Source of the DNA: JBGSUE01 sp041753515 | GTDB taxonomy: Bacteria > Patescibacteriota > Microgenomatia > UBA10105 > UBA927 | DNA: 36,864 bases | Direction of reading: 5' to 3' | Assembly (NCBI GenBank): GCA_041753515.1 | Contig: JBGSUE010000008.1 | Coordinates: 1-36,864 of the forward strand | Shown here: positions 6,396-14,499 of the stretch, one piece after another | Position numbering within the stretch: the stretch's first letter is position 1 | Layout: every line of letters begins with the position of its first letter | Position numbers and translations under genes: made by a program | Notes under the pieces: model-generated | What the model was told of the DNA's origin: nothing | Seen by the model: the letters and a program-made list of their open reading frames with translations, nothing else | Databases searched by the model: none

Positions 6396-9284
6396 TTAAC
6401 TCCATGCCTCGCAAATGAGGCGGAAGTCGCAGAAGTCGCAGTGGCGACCGGGGGTAGGAGAAAAATCCGATGTGCTGATTTTTTCTGCTATGTCTTTAAT
6501 ATAGGATTTTGTAGCTTCAATATCCTCTTTTGTGCGCATTGAACTGACTTTTTCCTGCGTATCGAAATAATAAAACGATACGATAACCGACTCGGGATCT
6601 ATCCCATACAGCCCCCGGTCTGCCGCAGCCAATGCATACACCGACAACTGCCGGTCGGTTTTCGCATCCTTACTGGCAGAAGGATTTCCGGTCTTGTAAT
6701 CGATAATCTCGATTTTTCCGCTGGACAATTCGTCTACCCTGTCAATTTTTCCTCCAAATGTCAGGTCAGGCGTAATTTTAAGTTTAAATGCACGTTCCAA
6801 ATCCACTGGGATCACATCCGGATCAAAGCCTTTTTCCCAAAATCCAGTCAACAATTCCTCCCCTTGCCGCATAAGTTTTTCCTCATATTTTTTATTTCCG
6901 AGCGTTGCAGTACGAAATTTTTCATGAAACGATTCCAGGAGCAGTTTTTTTGTCGGCTTCACACCGGTTTTGACGGCTTTATAAAACTGCTCAAGTGCTG
7001 AGTGAACGGCCGATCCGAATGATAACGCTGCACGCGCTGGTACCGGAATTTTCAAAATGTTACGGTATTTGTATTGCAGGGGACATATAGCAAACGATTC
7101 CATCTGGGAATAAGAAAGATATGTCACTTTCTGACGCACAGGCATCGTTTTGACATTAGGTTCTTTTTTTACCCAGTCACCTAAAAATAATTGCTGGTTG
7201 TGCGCTTTGGGTTGAGCGTTTTGCGTAATAAAATGATCGCCTAATGCATCGGAGATAAACAGTGAGAGCTTCTTTTCCCGTTTCCCGTCGCCGTAATACT
7301 TGGCACCGGTCAGAAACAGACGATCCCGCGCCCGGGTCATGCCCACATAAAACAACCTCCGCTCTTCCTGAATGTGTGCATCTCCCACAGGCAAAATTTC
7401 TTTAATAATTCCCTCAGGAACAGGAATCTGATCTTTCCGGCTGGAAGACGGAAACCGTGCTGAAACACAATTAACAAGAAATACAACCGGAAACTCAAGA
7501 CCTTTCGCCGAATGCACTGTAAGAATGTTGACAGCATTATTTGCCGTCCAGTCGACGTCTTGCGCAAGCGGTGATTCGCCGAGGGACATTGACAGGTCTA
7601 TCCAGTCCACAACCGCAAATACTGAAGCATCTTCATGCGTTGCTTCATAACTTTTGAGTTTGTCAAACAGTTTAGCAATATTTCCCGCACGCCGCTCCTC
7701 TATTTCGGTTTTATATGTCACGAATTGCGCTAAAAGCCCGGAATCCTCAAGAAAATAATAGAGGATCTGGCCTGCGGATTCTTTTTTAATAAGCCCCAAA
7801 TGACGGTGGACCATATCCACTATTGATTTGAGCTGTTCCTCCCCGTCGAGCACTAAAAATTCCGCCGCCTCAAAGACCGAAATTCCGCGCTTTCGTGCTA
7901 ATGACACAACTGTTGAAATGTAGCGGGGATTGATACCGAAATGATCCATCGACAGGACACGGAATGCAGCCAGGGAATCTGCCGGATCATACAAGAGTTT
8001 CAGATACGAAATCAGATCCTTCACCTCCGCCTGGCGGTACAGTTGACCCGGCCCAAGAAATTGATACGGAATACCGGATCGCGTAAGAGCCCGGATAAAC
8101 GGATCACTGTGATTGTTGGCACGTACGAGAATGGCAAAATCTTTCCACTCATACGATATCCCGAGATTCTGTATTTCGCTTGCAACAGTATCCGCTTCAT
8201 TTTCCACCCGGTCCTCGTATATGAGGCCAATTGGCTCCCCGATGACACGCCGCATACTCTCAAGTTTTTTATCGATTTTTTCCGCAACTTCAAGCCTATC
8301 CGGATTGTTTTTCTGAATAAGATCATATGACCGGTTAAGAATTTCACTTGTCGAGCGGTAATTCTTCGTGAGGACGACAACTTTCGCTTTCGGATATGTT
8401 TTCCTGAATTGAAGAATGTTGGATATCGCCGCTCCGCGCCATTTATACACACTCTGGTCATCGTCCCCTACGACCGAAATATTTTTTCGTTTACCTGCTA
8501 AAAGTACAGTCAGTTCGTTCTGTGCATAGTTTGTATCCTGAAATTCGTCAATGAGGATATATTTAAACTGCTCATGATACCGTGACAGGACATTTTTCCT
8601 TTCCCGGAACAACCTCAATGTATTGGTAATTAAATCAGCATAATCGGCCAATCCCTCCTTCACCTTCATCTCCTCATACATCCTGAATGCTTTGGATAAT
8701 TCCAGATATTTTTCATATTCGTCATGCTGTGCATTGTTGTTATTTTGGGATTTGGATTTTGGAACTTGGGATTTTACCCACTTCATATATTGGGGTGGAT
8801 CTACGTCCTCATCTTTGAGTCTTGAAAAATGTGTCAGCATACCTTGGATAAATTTCGTAGGGTTCCCTAATGGTCTGAAATAGGAGAGGTTGAAATCAAA
8901 AAGGTGCGAGCGGAAAAACTGGATGGTTTCGGCTTCGCTCATCAGCCGGTAATCGGGATTTAAACCGATATGGACTGCCTCTGCCCGAAGGATCCTGTCA
9001 CAAAACGCATGAAACGTGGATATCCACATTTCGGGGATTCCGTACGGAAGGGATTGTTCTACCCTCTCCTCCATCTCCCGGCTTGCTTTTTCCGTAAATG
9101 TGAGTGCCAGTATTTCATCCGGTTTTGCTTTTTCCGACGCTATCAGATACTTGATTCTTTCTGTGACTACCGTCGTTTTCCCTGTTCCGGCTCCGGCAAT
9201 AATAAGCAAGGGGCCTTCTCCCCACTCCACAGCCTGTTTCTGCTCGGGATTAAGAATTCTTTCGGAAGGCTTTTGCACATTCAT
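6396..9284 (-). CDS. UvrD-like helicase fused to RecB/AddB-type PD-(D/E)XK nuclease
   Basis: The product has 962 residues. The N-terminal SF1A helicase has Walker A GAGTGKTT at 31-38, motif II DEFQD at 246-250, motif III GDDDQSVYKWRGA at 273-285, motif V TVHSAKGLEFPVVF at 589-602 and motif VI EERRLFYVGMTRA at 640-652. The C-terminal nuclease has H761, D848 in GGKIDRVD, D862 and K864 in EIIDYKTG, and Q879. Four cysteines (C734, then C949, C952 and C958) match the AddB/Cas4-type iron-sulfur staple. It probably resects DNA double-strand ends, like a one-chain AddAB. Residues 171-181 (KSQVPKSKSQN) come from an inserted AT-rich repeat. The start ATG overlaps the upstream hydrolase stop (ATGA). Confidence 0.93.
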   Translation of the reverse strand: MNVQKPSERILNPEQKQAVEWGEGPLLIIAGAGTGKTTVVTERIKYLIASEKAKPDEILALTFTEKASREMEERVEQSLPYGIPEMWISTFHAFCDRILRAEAVHIGLNPDYRLMSEAETIQFFRSHLFDFNLSYFRPLGNPTKFIQGMLTHFSRLKDEDVDPPQYMKWVKSQVPKSKSQNNNNAQHDEYEKYLELSKAFRMYEEMKVKEGLADYADLITNTLRLFRERKNVLSRYHEQFKYILIDEFQDTNYAQNELTVLLAGKRKNISVVGDDDQSVYKWRGAAISNILQFRKTYPKAKVVVLTKNYRSTSEILNRSYDLIQKNNPDRLEVAEKIDKKLESMRRVIGEPIGLIYEDRVENEADTVASEIQNLGISYEWKDFAILVRANNHSDPFIRALTRSGIPYQFLGPGQLYRQAEVKDLISYLKLLYDPADSLAAFRVLSMDHFGINPRYISTVVSLARKRGISVFEAAEFLVLDGEEQLKSIVDMVHRHLGLIKKESAGQILYYFLEDSGLLAQFVTYKTEIEERRAGNIAKLFDKLKSYEATHEDASVFAVVDWIDLSMSLGESPLAQDVDWTANNAVNILTVHSAKGLEFPVVFLVNCVSARFPSSSRKDQIPVPEGIIKEILPVGDAHIQEERRLFYVGMTRARDRLFLTGAKYYGDGKREKKLSLFISDALGDHFITQNAQPKAHNQQLFLGDWVKKEPNVKTMPVRQKVTYLSYSQMESFAICPLQYKYRNILKIPVPARAALSFGSAVHSALEQFYKAVKTGVKPTKKLLLESFHEKFRTATLGNKKYEEKLMRQGEELLTGFWEKGFDPDVIPVDLERAFKLKITPDLTFGGKIDRVDELSSGKIEIIDYKTGNPSASKDAKTDRQLSVYALAAADRGLYGIDPESVIVSFYYFDTQEKVSSMRTKEDIEATKSYIKDIAEKISTSDFSPTPGRHCDFCDFRLICEAWS
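8743..8774 (-). repeat. in-frame AT-rich short repeat inside the helicase-nuclease gene
   Basis: On the minus strand the sequence is built from variants of TCCCAA, TTCCAAA and TCCAAA words. It reads in frame as KSQVPKSKSQN at residues 171-181 of the helicase, between two helices and away from the motifs. It looks like a dispersed repeat captured in a tolerant loop. Confidence 0.65.
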
Positions 9285-9913
9285 TGATAATGTTTTTTGA
9301 AAGTATGAACGCTAAGTACACTCATACAAAGCTCAAACAGTATCGGCAATTTCGTAATCTCCATTTCACTGTTCAGATGACCACCGTCTTTTATGACAAT
9401 TAAATGTGCACCGATGTTGCTGATAAAATTTTGGGAGTATTTTGCATCCACATACGGATCATTGTTTGACATGAGTGCATAGGATATTCCTATCTGCTTT
9501 TTCAATTGGGGAAACTTAAAATTATATGAATAAAAACTTTCATTCACCAAATCTACCTGCCATGATTTATGCAATTTTTCATAAAAAGGACAGACAAAAA
9601 TTGCACAATTGAATTTCAGATTAAAATGCTCCAAAAGATGTAACATAAACGTGGTTGCAATCGAATGACCAACGACACACCACTCTTCGCGTTTATCCCA
9701 AAAATTGAGAGAGGAAAATGTTGCGAGCCAGTTATCCAACAATTGTTTCGTTGGACGGACTTTTGGTCCGGAAACAGTAATTTCTTCCCAAGTGTTGACT
9801 GGAAATTGGGGAGCAACAACAAATAAACCGTTTTTTTCCAATTTCTCTTTCAGATCCGGAATCCAATTACTCTGAGGACTTCCAAACGACCCATGTATAA
9901 TCAAATATTTCAT
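9281..9913 (-). CDS. RBBP9/YdeN-like alpha/beta serine hydrolase
   Basis: The product has 210 residues from the ATG at 9913 (MKYLIIHGSFG). A longer frame to 9934 exists, but a TATAAT box on the minus strand (9921-9926) lies inside those extra codons, so the shorter start is preferred. Positions below count from the longer frame. The nucleophile elbow is VVGHSIA with S91, probable acids are D159 or D163 (NNDPYVD), and H186 lies in DGGHLNSE. The GHSIA form, with Ala where Gly is common, and the HGSFGSPQSNWIP start fit the RBBP9/YdeN group. The substrate is unknown. It is co-transcribed with the helicase-nuclease through a 4-base overlap; no functional link is evident. Confidence 0.82.
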   Translation of the reverse strand: MKYLIIHGSFGSPQSNWIPDLKEKLEKNGLFVVAPQFPVNTWEEITVSGPKVRPTKQLLDNWLATFSSLNFWDKREEWCVVGHSIATTFMLHLLEHFNLKFNCAIFVCPFYEKLHKSWQVDLVNESFYSYNFKFPQLKKQIGISYALMSNNDPYVDAKYSQNFISNIGAHLIVIKDGGHLNSEMEITKLPILFELCMSVLSVHTFKKHYQ

Positions 9914-9920
9914 ACCCTTC

Positions 9921-9945
9921 ATTATACAATACATTTTGATATACT
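9921..9945. promoter_or_regulatory. divergent promoter boxes between hydrolase and YdjM-like genes
   Basis: On the minus strand TATAAT (9921-9926) lies 7 bases before the hydrolase ATG at 9913. On the plus strand an extended -10, TGATATACT with hexamer 9940-9945, lies 9 bases before the ATG at 9955. Both would give transcripts with almost no leader. Confidence 0.55.
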
Positions 9946-9954
9946 AGAGTTCTT

Positions 9955-10536
9955 ATGACAGGACGGACGCATGATCTGGCTGCGTTTACAGCGCTGACAC
10001 TCTATCTATCCTATCAGCCTATCCCACAGATGTCTCTTGCAACAGCACTTGCGGCAGTTGGGGCCAACATGATCGGCGGACTTCTGCCGGATATCGACGA
10101 TAAAAACGCGGACATCTGGGACAAGATCCGCGGCGGGTCACTCTTCAGCCGTATCATCAAACCGTTGATCGGAGGGCACCGGATGATATCGCACTCAATT
10201 CTGGGGATTCTGTTGTTCGGATTGATAACAGACTTACTTTTCAAATGGGCATCCATGTTTATTCTGGTAGACATGACAATTGTCTGGTGGAGCCTTATGA
10301 TTGGCTACATATCGCATCTGGTCACCGATTCGCTGACCGTCGAAGGTGTCCCATGGCTTTTTCCCCTTCCGATCAGATTCGGTTTTCCGCCACTGAAAAA
10401 ACTGCGCATCAAAACCGGTGGCATCCTGGAAACAGCTCTTATATATCCAGGTCTCGTTATTCTGAACGGATATCTCATTTACCTGCACTACCCAAAATTT
10501 CTGGCATTATTAAAATCCCTCATATCATACTCATAA
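9955..10536 (+). CDS. YdjM-family membrane-bound metal-dependent hydrolase
   Basis: The product has 193 residues. Conserved metal-ligand motifs of the YdjM (DUF457) family occur in order: H6 in GRTHD, GGLLPDIDDKNA at about 41-52, GHRMISHS at about 73-80 and GYISHLVTDSLT at about 118-129. Several membrane segments lie between and after them. The family is thought to be inner-membrane hydrolases with a phospholipase-C-like ligand set; the substrate is unknown. Fifteen bases separate it from the following EamA-like gene, which has its own -10 box. Confidence 0.85.
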   Translation: MTGRTHDLAAFTALTLYLSYQPIPQMSLATALAAVGANMIGGLLPDIDDKNADIWDKIRGGSLFSRIIKPLIGGHRMISHSILGILLFGLITDLLFKWASMFILVDMTIVWWSLMIGYISHLVTDSLTVEGVPWLFPLPIRFGFPPLKKLRIKTGGILETALIYPGLVILNGYLIYLHYPKFLALLKSLISYS

Positions 10537-10538
10537 GG

Positions 10539-10544
10539 TATAAT
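10539..10544 (+). promoter_or_regulatory. TATAAT box six bases before the EamA-like start
   Basis: A perfect -10 hexamer is followed by six bases and the ATG at 10551. It fixes the start of the short EamA gene and implies a leaderless transcript. Confidence 0.6.
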
Positions 10545-10550
10545 ACATCT

Positions 10551-10970
10551 ATGAACTGGTTGCCGTTTGCGCTTTTATCAGCACTTTTTGCATCATTGAC
10601 TGCAATTCTCGCCAAAATCGGCATCAGGGGCGTTGACTCAAACCTGGCAACCGCCATCAGGACCGTCGTCATTCTTTTGTTTGCCTGGGGAATCGTACTA
10701 TTTCAGGGGACACACAAAAATCTGGGGGCTATCAGCCAGTATTCCCTCCTCTTTCTGGTGTTATCCGGTATCACCACCGGGCTGTCGTGGCTTTTTTACT
10801 TCAGGGCACTGCAGATGGGGAACGCTTCCAGTGTTGCACCTATCGACAAGCTCTCACTGGCGCTTACGGTTGTTTTAGCCGCGCTCATACTTAAAGAAAA
10901 ACTGACTATCGGTGTCATAATCGGGACAATCCTCATGACAGCCGGCACCATCCTTATTGCTCAGGGGTAA
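10551..10970 (+). CDS. half-size EamA-family membrane transporter
   Basis: The product has 139 residues with four predicted membrane helices, a single EamA unit (MNWLPFALLSALFASLTAIL, LAKIGIRGVDSNLATAIRT, YFRALQMGNASSVAPIDKLS, then LILKEKLT). Full EamA/DMT transporters have two units and ten helices, so this one probably works as a dimer, as small EamA proteins do. The frame continues upstream, but the MNWLPF start fits the family and has TATAAT six bases before it. The substrate is unknown. It converges with the PEBP-like gene, with one base between stop codons. Confidence 0.85.
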   Translation: MNWLPFALLSALFASLTAILAKIGIRGVDSNLATAIRTVVILLFAWGIVLFQGTHKNLGAISQYSLLFLVLSGITTGLSWLFYFRALQMGNASSVAPIDKLSLALTVVLAALILKEKLTIGVIIGTILMTAGTILIAQG

Positions 10971-10971
10971 C

Positions 10972-11541
10972 TTATTTTTTGTACAGACCCATGAGTGTCG
11001 CTTTTCCCAATACATGCGTATTCATATTTCTCACAAGTGTCTCCTTGTCCGATTCGGGCGGGATGGATAAAAACGTATCCAATGCATAGACAGTCGCCAT
11101 ATACCTGTGTAATCCAGTCTGCGGACAGGGACCGCCGTACGCAAACTTGCCGAAGCCGTTTTTCCCGACAACCGTTCCGGGTGGTGTTGTACCCGGCGCT
11201 ATAACGGGAGATTCCGGCAAAATATTCCACAACATCCAATGAACCCATGTACCTTTCGGGGTATCGATATCATCGATAATCAAAACAAGTGACATCGTTT
11301 TCTCGGGGATATCATGTATTTCCAATGGCGGTGATATATTTTCTCCGTCACACGTATATTGTGCCGGTATATATCCGCCTTCCGCATACACGGGGCTCGT
11401 TATCCTGAATCCTGTCTTTGGCGGCTGGGTTATGGTCGGTGTAGGAACCGGTAGTCCTTCGGTTTGCTCCGGTTTTTTTAAAAAAATAAAACTTCCGACA
11501 CACAATAGAAGAATTCCTAATCCGATAAGTATCTTTTTCAT
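10972..11541 (-). CDS. PEBP / YbhB-YbcL (Raf kinase inhibitor-like) protein, membrane-anchored
   Basis: The product has 189 residues starting MKKILIGLGILLLCVGSF, a signal anchor. A Pro/Thr linker follows, then the PEBP fold from about residue 47. Signatures are YTCDGENISPPLEI, LVLIIDDIDTP, WVHWMLWNI and the ligand-site motif GGPCPQTGLHRY (family consensus GPCPP.G.HRY). Bacterial members bind small anions or lipid-like ligands; their roles are poorly known, and this one is probably extracytoplasmic. The open frame runs further upstream (to 11799), but that part overlaps the divergent exonuclease gene and is not credible. Confidence 0.9.
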   Translation of the reverse strand: MKKILIGLGILLLCVGSFIFLKKPEQTEGLPVPTPTITQPPKTGFRITSPVYAEGGYIPAQYTCDGENISPPLEIHDIPEKTMSLVLIIDDIDTPKGTWVHWMLWNILPESPVIAPGTTPPGTVVGKNGFGKFAYGGPCPQTGLHRYMATVYALDTFLSIPPESDKETLVRNMNTHVLGKATLMGLYKK

Positions 11542-11575
11542 ATACGTGATATATAATATATTCTTATCATATTCT

Positions 11576-12181
11576 ATGCGGGAAGTCATCTTTGATGTGG
11601 AGACAAAAAACCTTTTCCGGGATGTCATGTCCAATGATCCGGCTGATCTTGGCGTATCGATCGTATCCATGTATGTCCGTACTATTTCCGGAAATGATGA
11701 AAGTGAAGGTATCATGCTTTCCTTTTGGGAACATGAATTTTCCGGAATGTGGAAATATTTCCAAAATGCTGACCGGATCATCGGATTTAATACGATCAAA
11801 TTCGATGTTCCGGCACTTCAACCGTATGCTCCTGCTGGTTTTGAAAAACTGCCCCATTTCGACCTACTTGATATCATCAAAAACATCCTTGGTTTCCGGC
11901 TCAGCCTGAACACATTAGCCACAGATACCCTGGGTACTCCAAAAACAGACAACGGAACAAACGCCGTAACCTATTTCCGGAGTGGCGACCAGGAAAGCCT
12001 CAAAAAACTGAAATCCTACTGCGAAGCTGATGTCGTGATTACAAAACAATTGTATGACTATGCCGTTACCAATAAACACTTGAATTATACGGATAAATGG
12101 AACACAAAGAAGATTATTACTGTCGATTTTTCCTATCCGGAAAAAATGGTAGCTTTGAAATCCCAAACCAGTTTATTTTAA
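11576..12181 (+). CDS. DEDDy-type 3'-5' exonuclease (RNase H-like fold)
   Basis: The product has 201 residues. It starts MREVIFDVETKN with the DxE pair D7 and E9. D77 lies in GFNTIKFDVPAL. The third block YCEAD (Y148, D152) gives the YxxxD form, so the four acids and the Tyr of a DEDDy exonuclease are present. Such stand-alone domains degrade or proofread nucleic acid; the target is unknown. A longer upstream frame antisense to the PEBP gene is rejected. TATAAT at 11552-11557 and TATCAT at 11565-11570 precede the start. The gene is followed closely by the envelope operon, which has its own -10-like box. Confidence 0.85.
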   Translation: MREVIFDVETKNLFRDVMSNDPADLGVSIVSMYVRTISGNDESEGIMLSFWEHEFSGMWKYFQNADRIIGFNTIKFDVPALQPYAPAGFEKLPHFDLLDIIKNILGFRLSLNTLATDTLGTPKTDNGTNAVTYFRSGDQESLKKLKSYCEADVVITKQLYDYAVTNKHLNYTDKWNTKKIITVDFSYPEKMVALKSQTSLF

Positions 12182-12198
12182 TCCCCGTCTCCATCCCG

Positions 12199-12204
12199 TA
12201 CAAT
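12199..12204 (+). promoter_or_regulatory. TACAAT box six bases before the acyltransferase-deacetylase start
   Basis: TACAAT is followed by six bases and the ATG at 12211, the same spacing as other leading genes here. It supports MNNRIQALDFLRA as the N-terminus. Confidence 0.45.
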
Positions 12205-12210
12205 GGATAT

Positions 12211-14499
12211 ATGAATAACAGGATCCAGGCACTTGATTTTTTACGCGCTTGCGCAGTCATTGTCATGATATTCTCCCACGCGGTATACTTTTTTTATTCA
12301 GGGGAAAATATCTGGATTTCCGTTCTGACACGGACGATCAATACACTCACGTTTTCCATATTTTTTTTCACTTCAGCATCTGCAACGTATCTTGCTTTCG
12401 CACATAACCAAAAAAAACTTACCAGCGAGGAAAAATCACGGCTCTTTCATCGTGTTCGCGTCCTTCTTGTAGGATATTATCTCCTCGCACTTACCTCGTT
12501 TTTTACGCTTCATCCTGAAATCAATGAAGGTACTTTAAGCACAATCTTTGATATCCTGACATTGAAATCAGTACCGGCATTTACCGATATTCTTCTCCCT
12601 TTTCTTTTTTATGCACTTCTTACTTTTCCGTTCAAACCTCTTTTTAACCGGCTGGCAAACCACCCGGTAACCGCTCTTGTGTCGGGAACCTATATCTACT
12701 GCATCGGCATATTTCTCTATACCGTCCAGGTACCCGACTGGGCAGTCCCATATAAAGCCCTGTTTGTGGGGTCGCCGGGCCTCAACAGATATCCTGTTCT
12801 CATGTATTTTCCGCTTTTCACAATCGGACTTGCATGGGGAAAAATTCTCCAGAAAAAGACTCATACCATCAGACAGATTGTCCAATGGGTTGCCGGTAGT
12901 GCATGCATCGTTTGTATCACAGCATATGCATCATATGTATCCACCTATCCGGTTCTTGATCCGGCGATCCGCTGGCCTCCGTCTGTCGGATTTCTTGCTG
13001 TGGGAGCAGGTGCAGTTTTTTCACTCCTGGCTCTGTACGAACTTTTGAGTGCACTTCCGGCCGCATCCCGAATTCTACGCGCCGCCGCATACATCGGAAA
13101 AGATGCGTACGATCTGTATTTAACACATTTGTTTCTCCTGTTTTTATACAAAGGTCTGGCAGGGCCAGCATATCCGGGTATTATCCAATTTTTTCTCCTG
13201 TTTATCACGTTATTTATCGTATCGGTCGTCACATCATCAATAAATTACAGCCCAGCGGCAACAGTACCCTCCGGTAAACATCTGCATTGGGGGCTTCATG
13301 CACGATTTAGAATGAAAAAGCGTTATATTGCAGCAGCGACTATCACTCTTGCACTTGTGGTATTTGTCATTAACCGCAACCCGTCATCTTCCAAATACGG
13401 AGGATATATGACAGTGCCCGAACCGAGTCCGGCTCCCCTCTTCATTTCCATGAAAAGACACTGGTTTTCAGCCCCGACAGCTATCAGTGATATCCATACA
13501 ATGATCATCACAAACAGTGCATATTCGATACGGAGTTCCCAAGGAGTTATTCTTGCAGATACGGATACAGTGCTTAAAGCCGGTGAATATTTTGTCGTGA
13601 GTGACAATTCCGAACCCATCAGTTTTTATGTAACACATCCGGTCTACATTTCCTGGAGTCTTGATTGGGAAGGATGGGGCGTATCCGATACAACGCTATC
13701 CGATCTTTCCGTATTGTCAAAAAAACACAGCATGCCATTTACCAATTTTGTTCATCCCAGACTATACATTACGGATGACGTCACGCCACAGGAAAGAGAA
13801 CGGATTTCCGATTGGCTCAAACTTCGAACAAGCGATGAAATTGCCATGCACATCCACGCCCAAAACGATTTCGTAAAATTCGCTAGTGTTGCCCCGAAAC
13901 AAAAACCCTCATGGGGATATAAAAACGGAACAGGATATGACGTGTATCTTACAACATATTCACCGCAGGATTTTCAAAAAATGCTGACTGCCGGACTATC
14001 ACTTTTTAGTCAGAACGGACTACCAAAACCTGCTGGTTTCCGGTCAGGCGGCTGGTTTTCTAACACAGATATGCTCCAGATCCTCTCACAAAACGGATTT
14101 CTTTATGATTCCTCAGGACGTGTGAATGAGATGTGGGGAGGATCTGTACAGTCTCCATGGAAACTTCCATACTCTACCCAACCGTATTATCCGTCTATTC
14201 ACGATATGAATACCTCTTTGCCACCAACTATTGACATAGCGGAATTCCCCAATACTGCAGGAAATACCTATGAATTTGACGCGGATACTCTCAAGAAACC
14301 TGTTTTGGAAATTCTCCGGAATCCGGTTCACATGCAAAATATATATTTCGTGTTCATGAGTCATCCGCAATGGGCTGATAAAGAGTTACCCGTTGCAGAT
14401 GAGGTTCTTACATACTTTGATTCCTTCAAAATGGATTTGGATCACGGCCCGATCATCTATGCAACAATTAAGGACATGCATGATATATGGAAACAATAA
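12211..14499 (+). CDS. membrane acyltransferase fused to a polysaccharide deacetylase-like domain
   Basis: The product has 762 residues. Residues 1-345 form a multi-helix acyltransferase domain (about ten helices) opening IQALDFLRACAVIVMIFSHA, as in the acyltransferase-3/HGSNAT-like superfamily; H23 is the likely catalytic His. A further membrane helix spans about 371-387. From about 475 a NodB-like deacetylase fold follows: ISWSLDWEGW (D485, E487), EIAMHIHAQND (H547, H549), AGFRSGGW (R611) and GFLYDSSG. The metal-ligand pattern is recognisable but not canonical. The fusion suggests acyl groups are added to and removed from a surface glycan by one protein. It overlaps the next gene by 13 bases. 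The domain calls are good; activity and substrate are inferred. Confidence 0.82.
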   Translation: MNNRIQALDFLRACAVIVMIFSHAVYFFYSGENIWISVLTRTINTLTFSIFFFTSASATYLAFAHNQKKLTSEEKSRLFHRVRVLLVGYYLLALTSFFTLHPEINEGTLSTIFDILTLKSVPAFTDILLPFLFYALLTFPFKPLFNRLANHPVTALVSGTYIYCIGIFLYTVQVPDWAVPYKALFVGSPGLNRYPVLMYFPLFTIGLAWGKILQKKTHTIRQIVQWVAGSACIVCITAYASYVSTYPVLDPAIRWPPSVGFLAVGAGAVFSLLALYELLSALPAASRILRAAAYIGKDAYDLYLTHLFLLFLYKGLAGPAYPGIIQFFLLFITLFIVSVVTSSINYSPAATVPSGKHLHWGLHARFRMKKRYIAAATITLALVVFVINRNPSSSKYGGYMTVPEPSPAPLFISMKRHWFSAPTAISDIHTMIITNSAYSIRSSQGVILADTDTVLKAGEYFVVSDNSEPISFYVTHPVYISWSLDWEGWGVSDTTLSDLSVLSKKHSMPFTNFVHPRLYITDDVTPQERERISDWLKLRTSDEIAMHIHAQNDFVKFASVAPKQKPSWGYKNGTGYDVYLTTYSPQDFQKMLTAGLSLFSQNGLPKPAGFRSGGWFSNTDMLQILSQNGFLYDSSGRVNEMWGGSVQSPWKLPYSTQPYYPSIHDMNTSLPPTIDIAEFPNTAGNTYEFDADTLKKPVLEILRNPVHMQNIYFVFMSHPQWADKELPVADEVLTYFDSFKMDLDHGPIIYATIKDMHDIWKQ

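Noticed and set aside
6255..6542. Plus-strand open frame of 95 codons
   Set aside because: It is made of the palindromic repeat and the antisense of the helicase-nuclease C-terminus.
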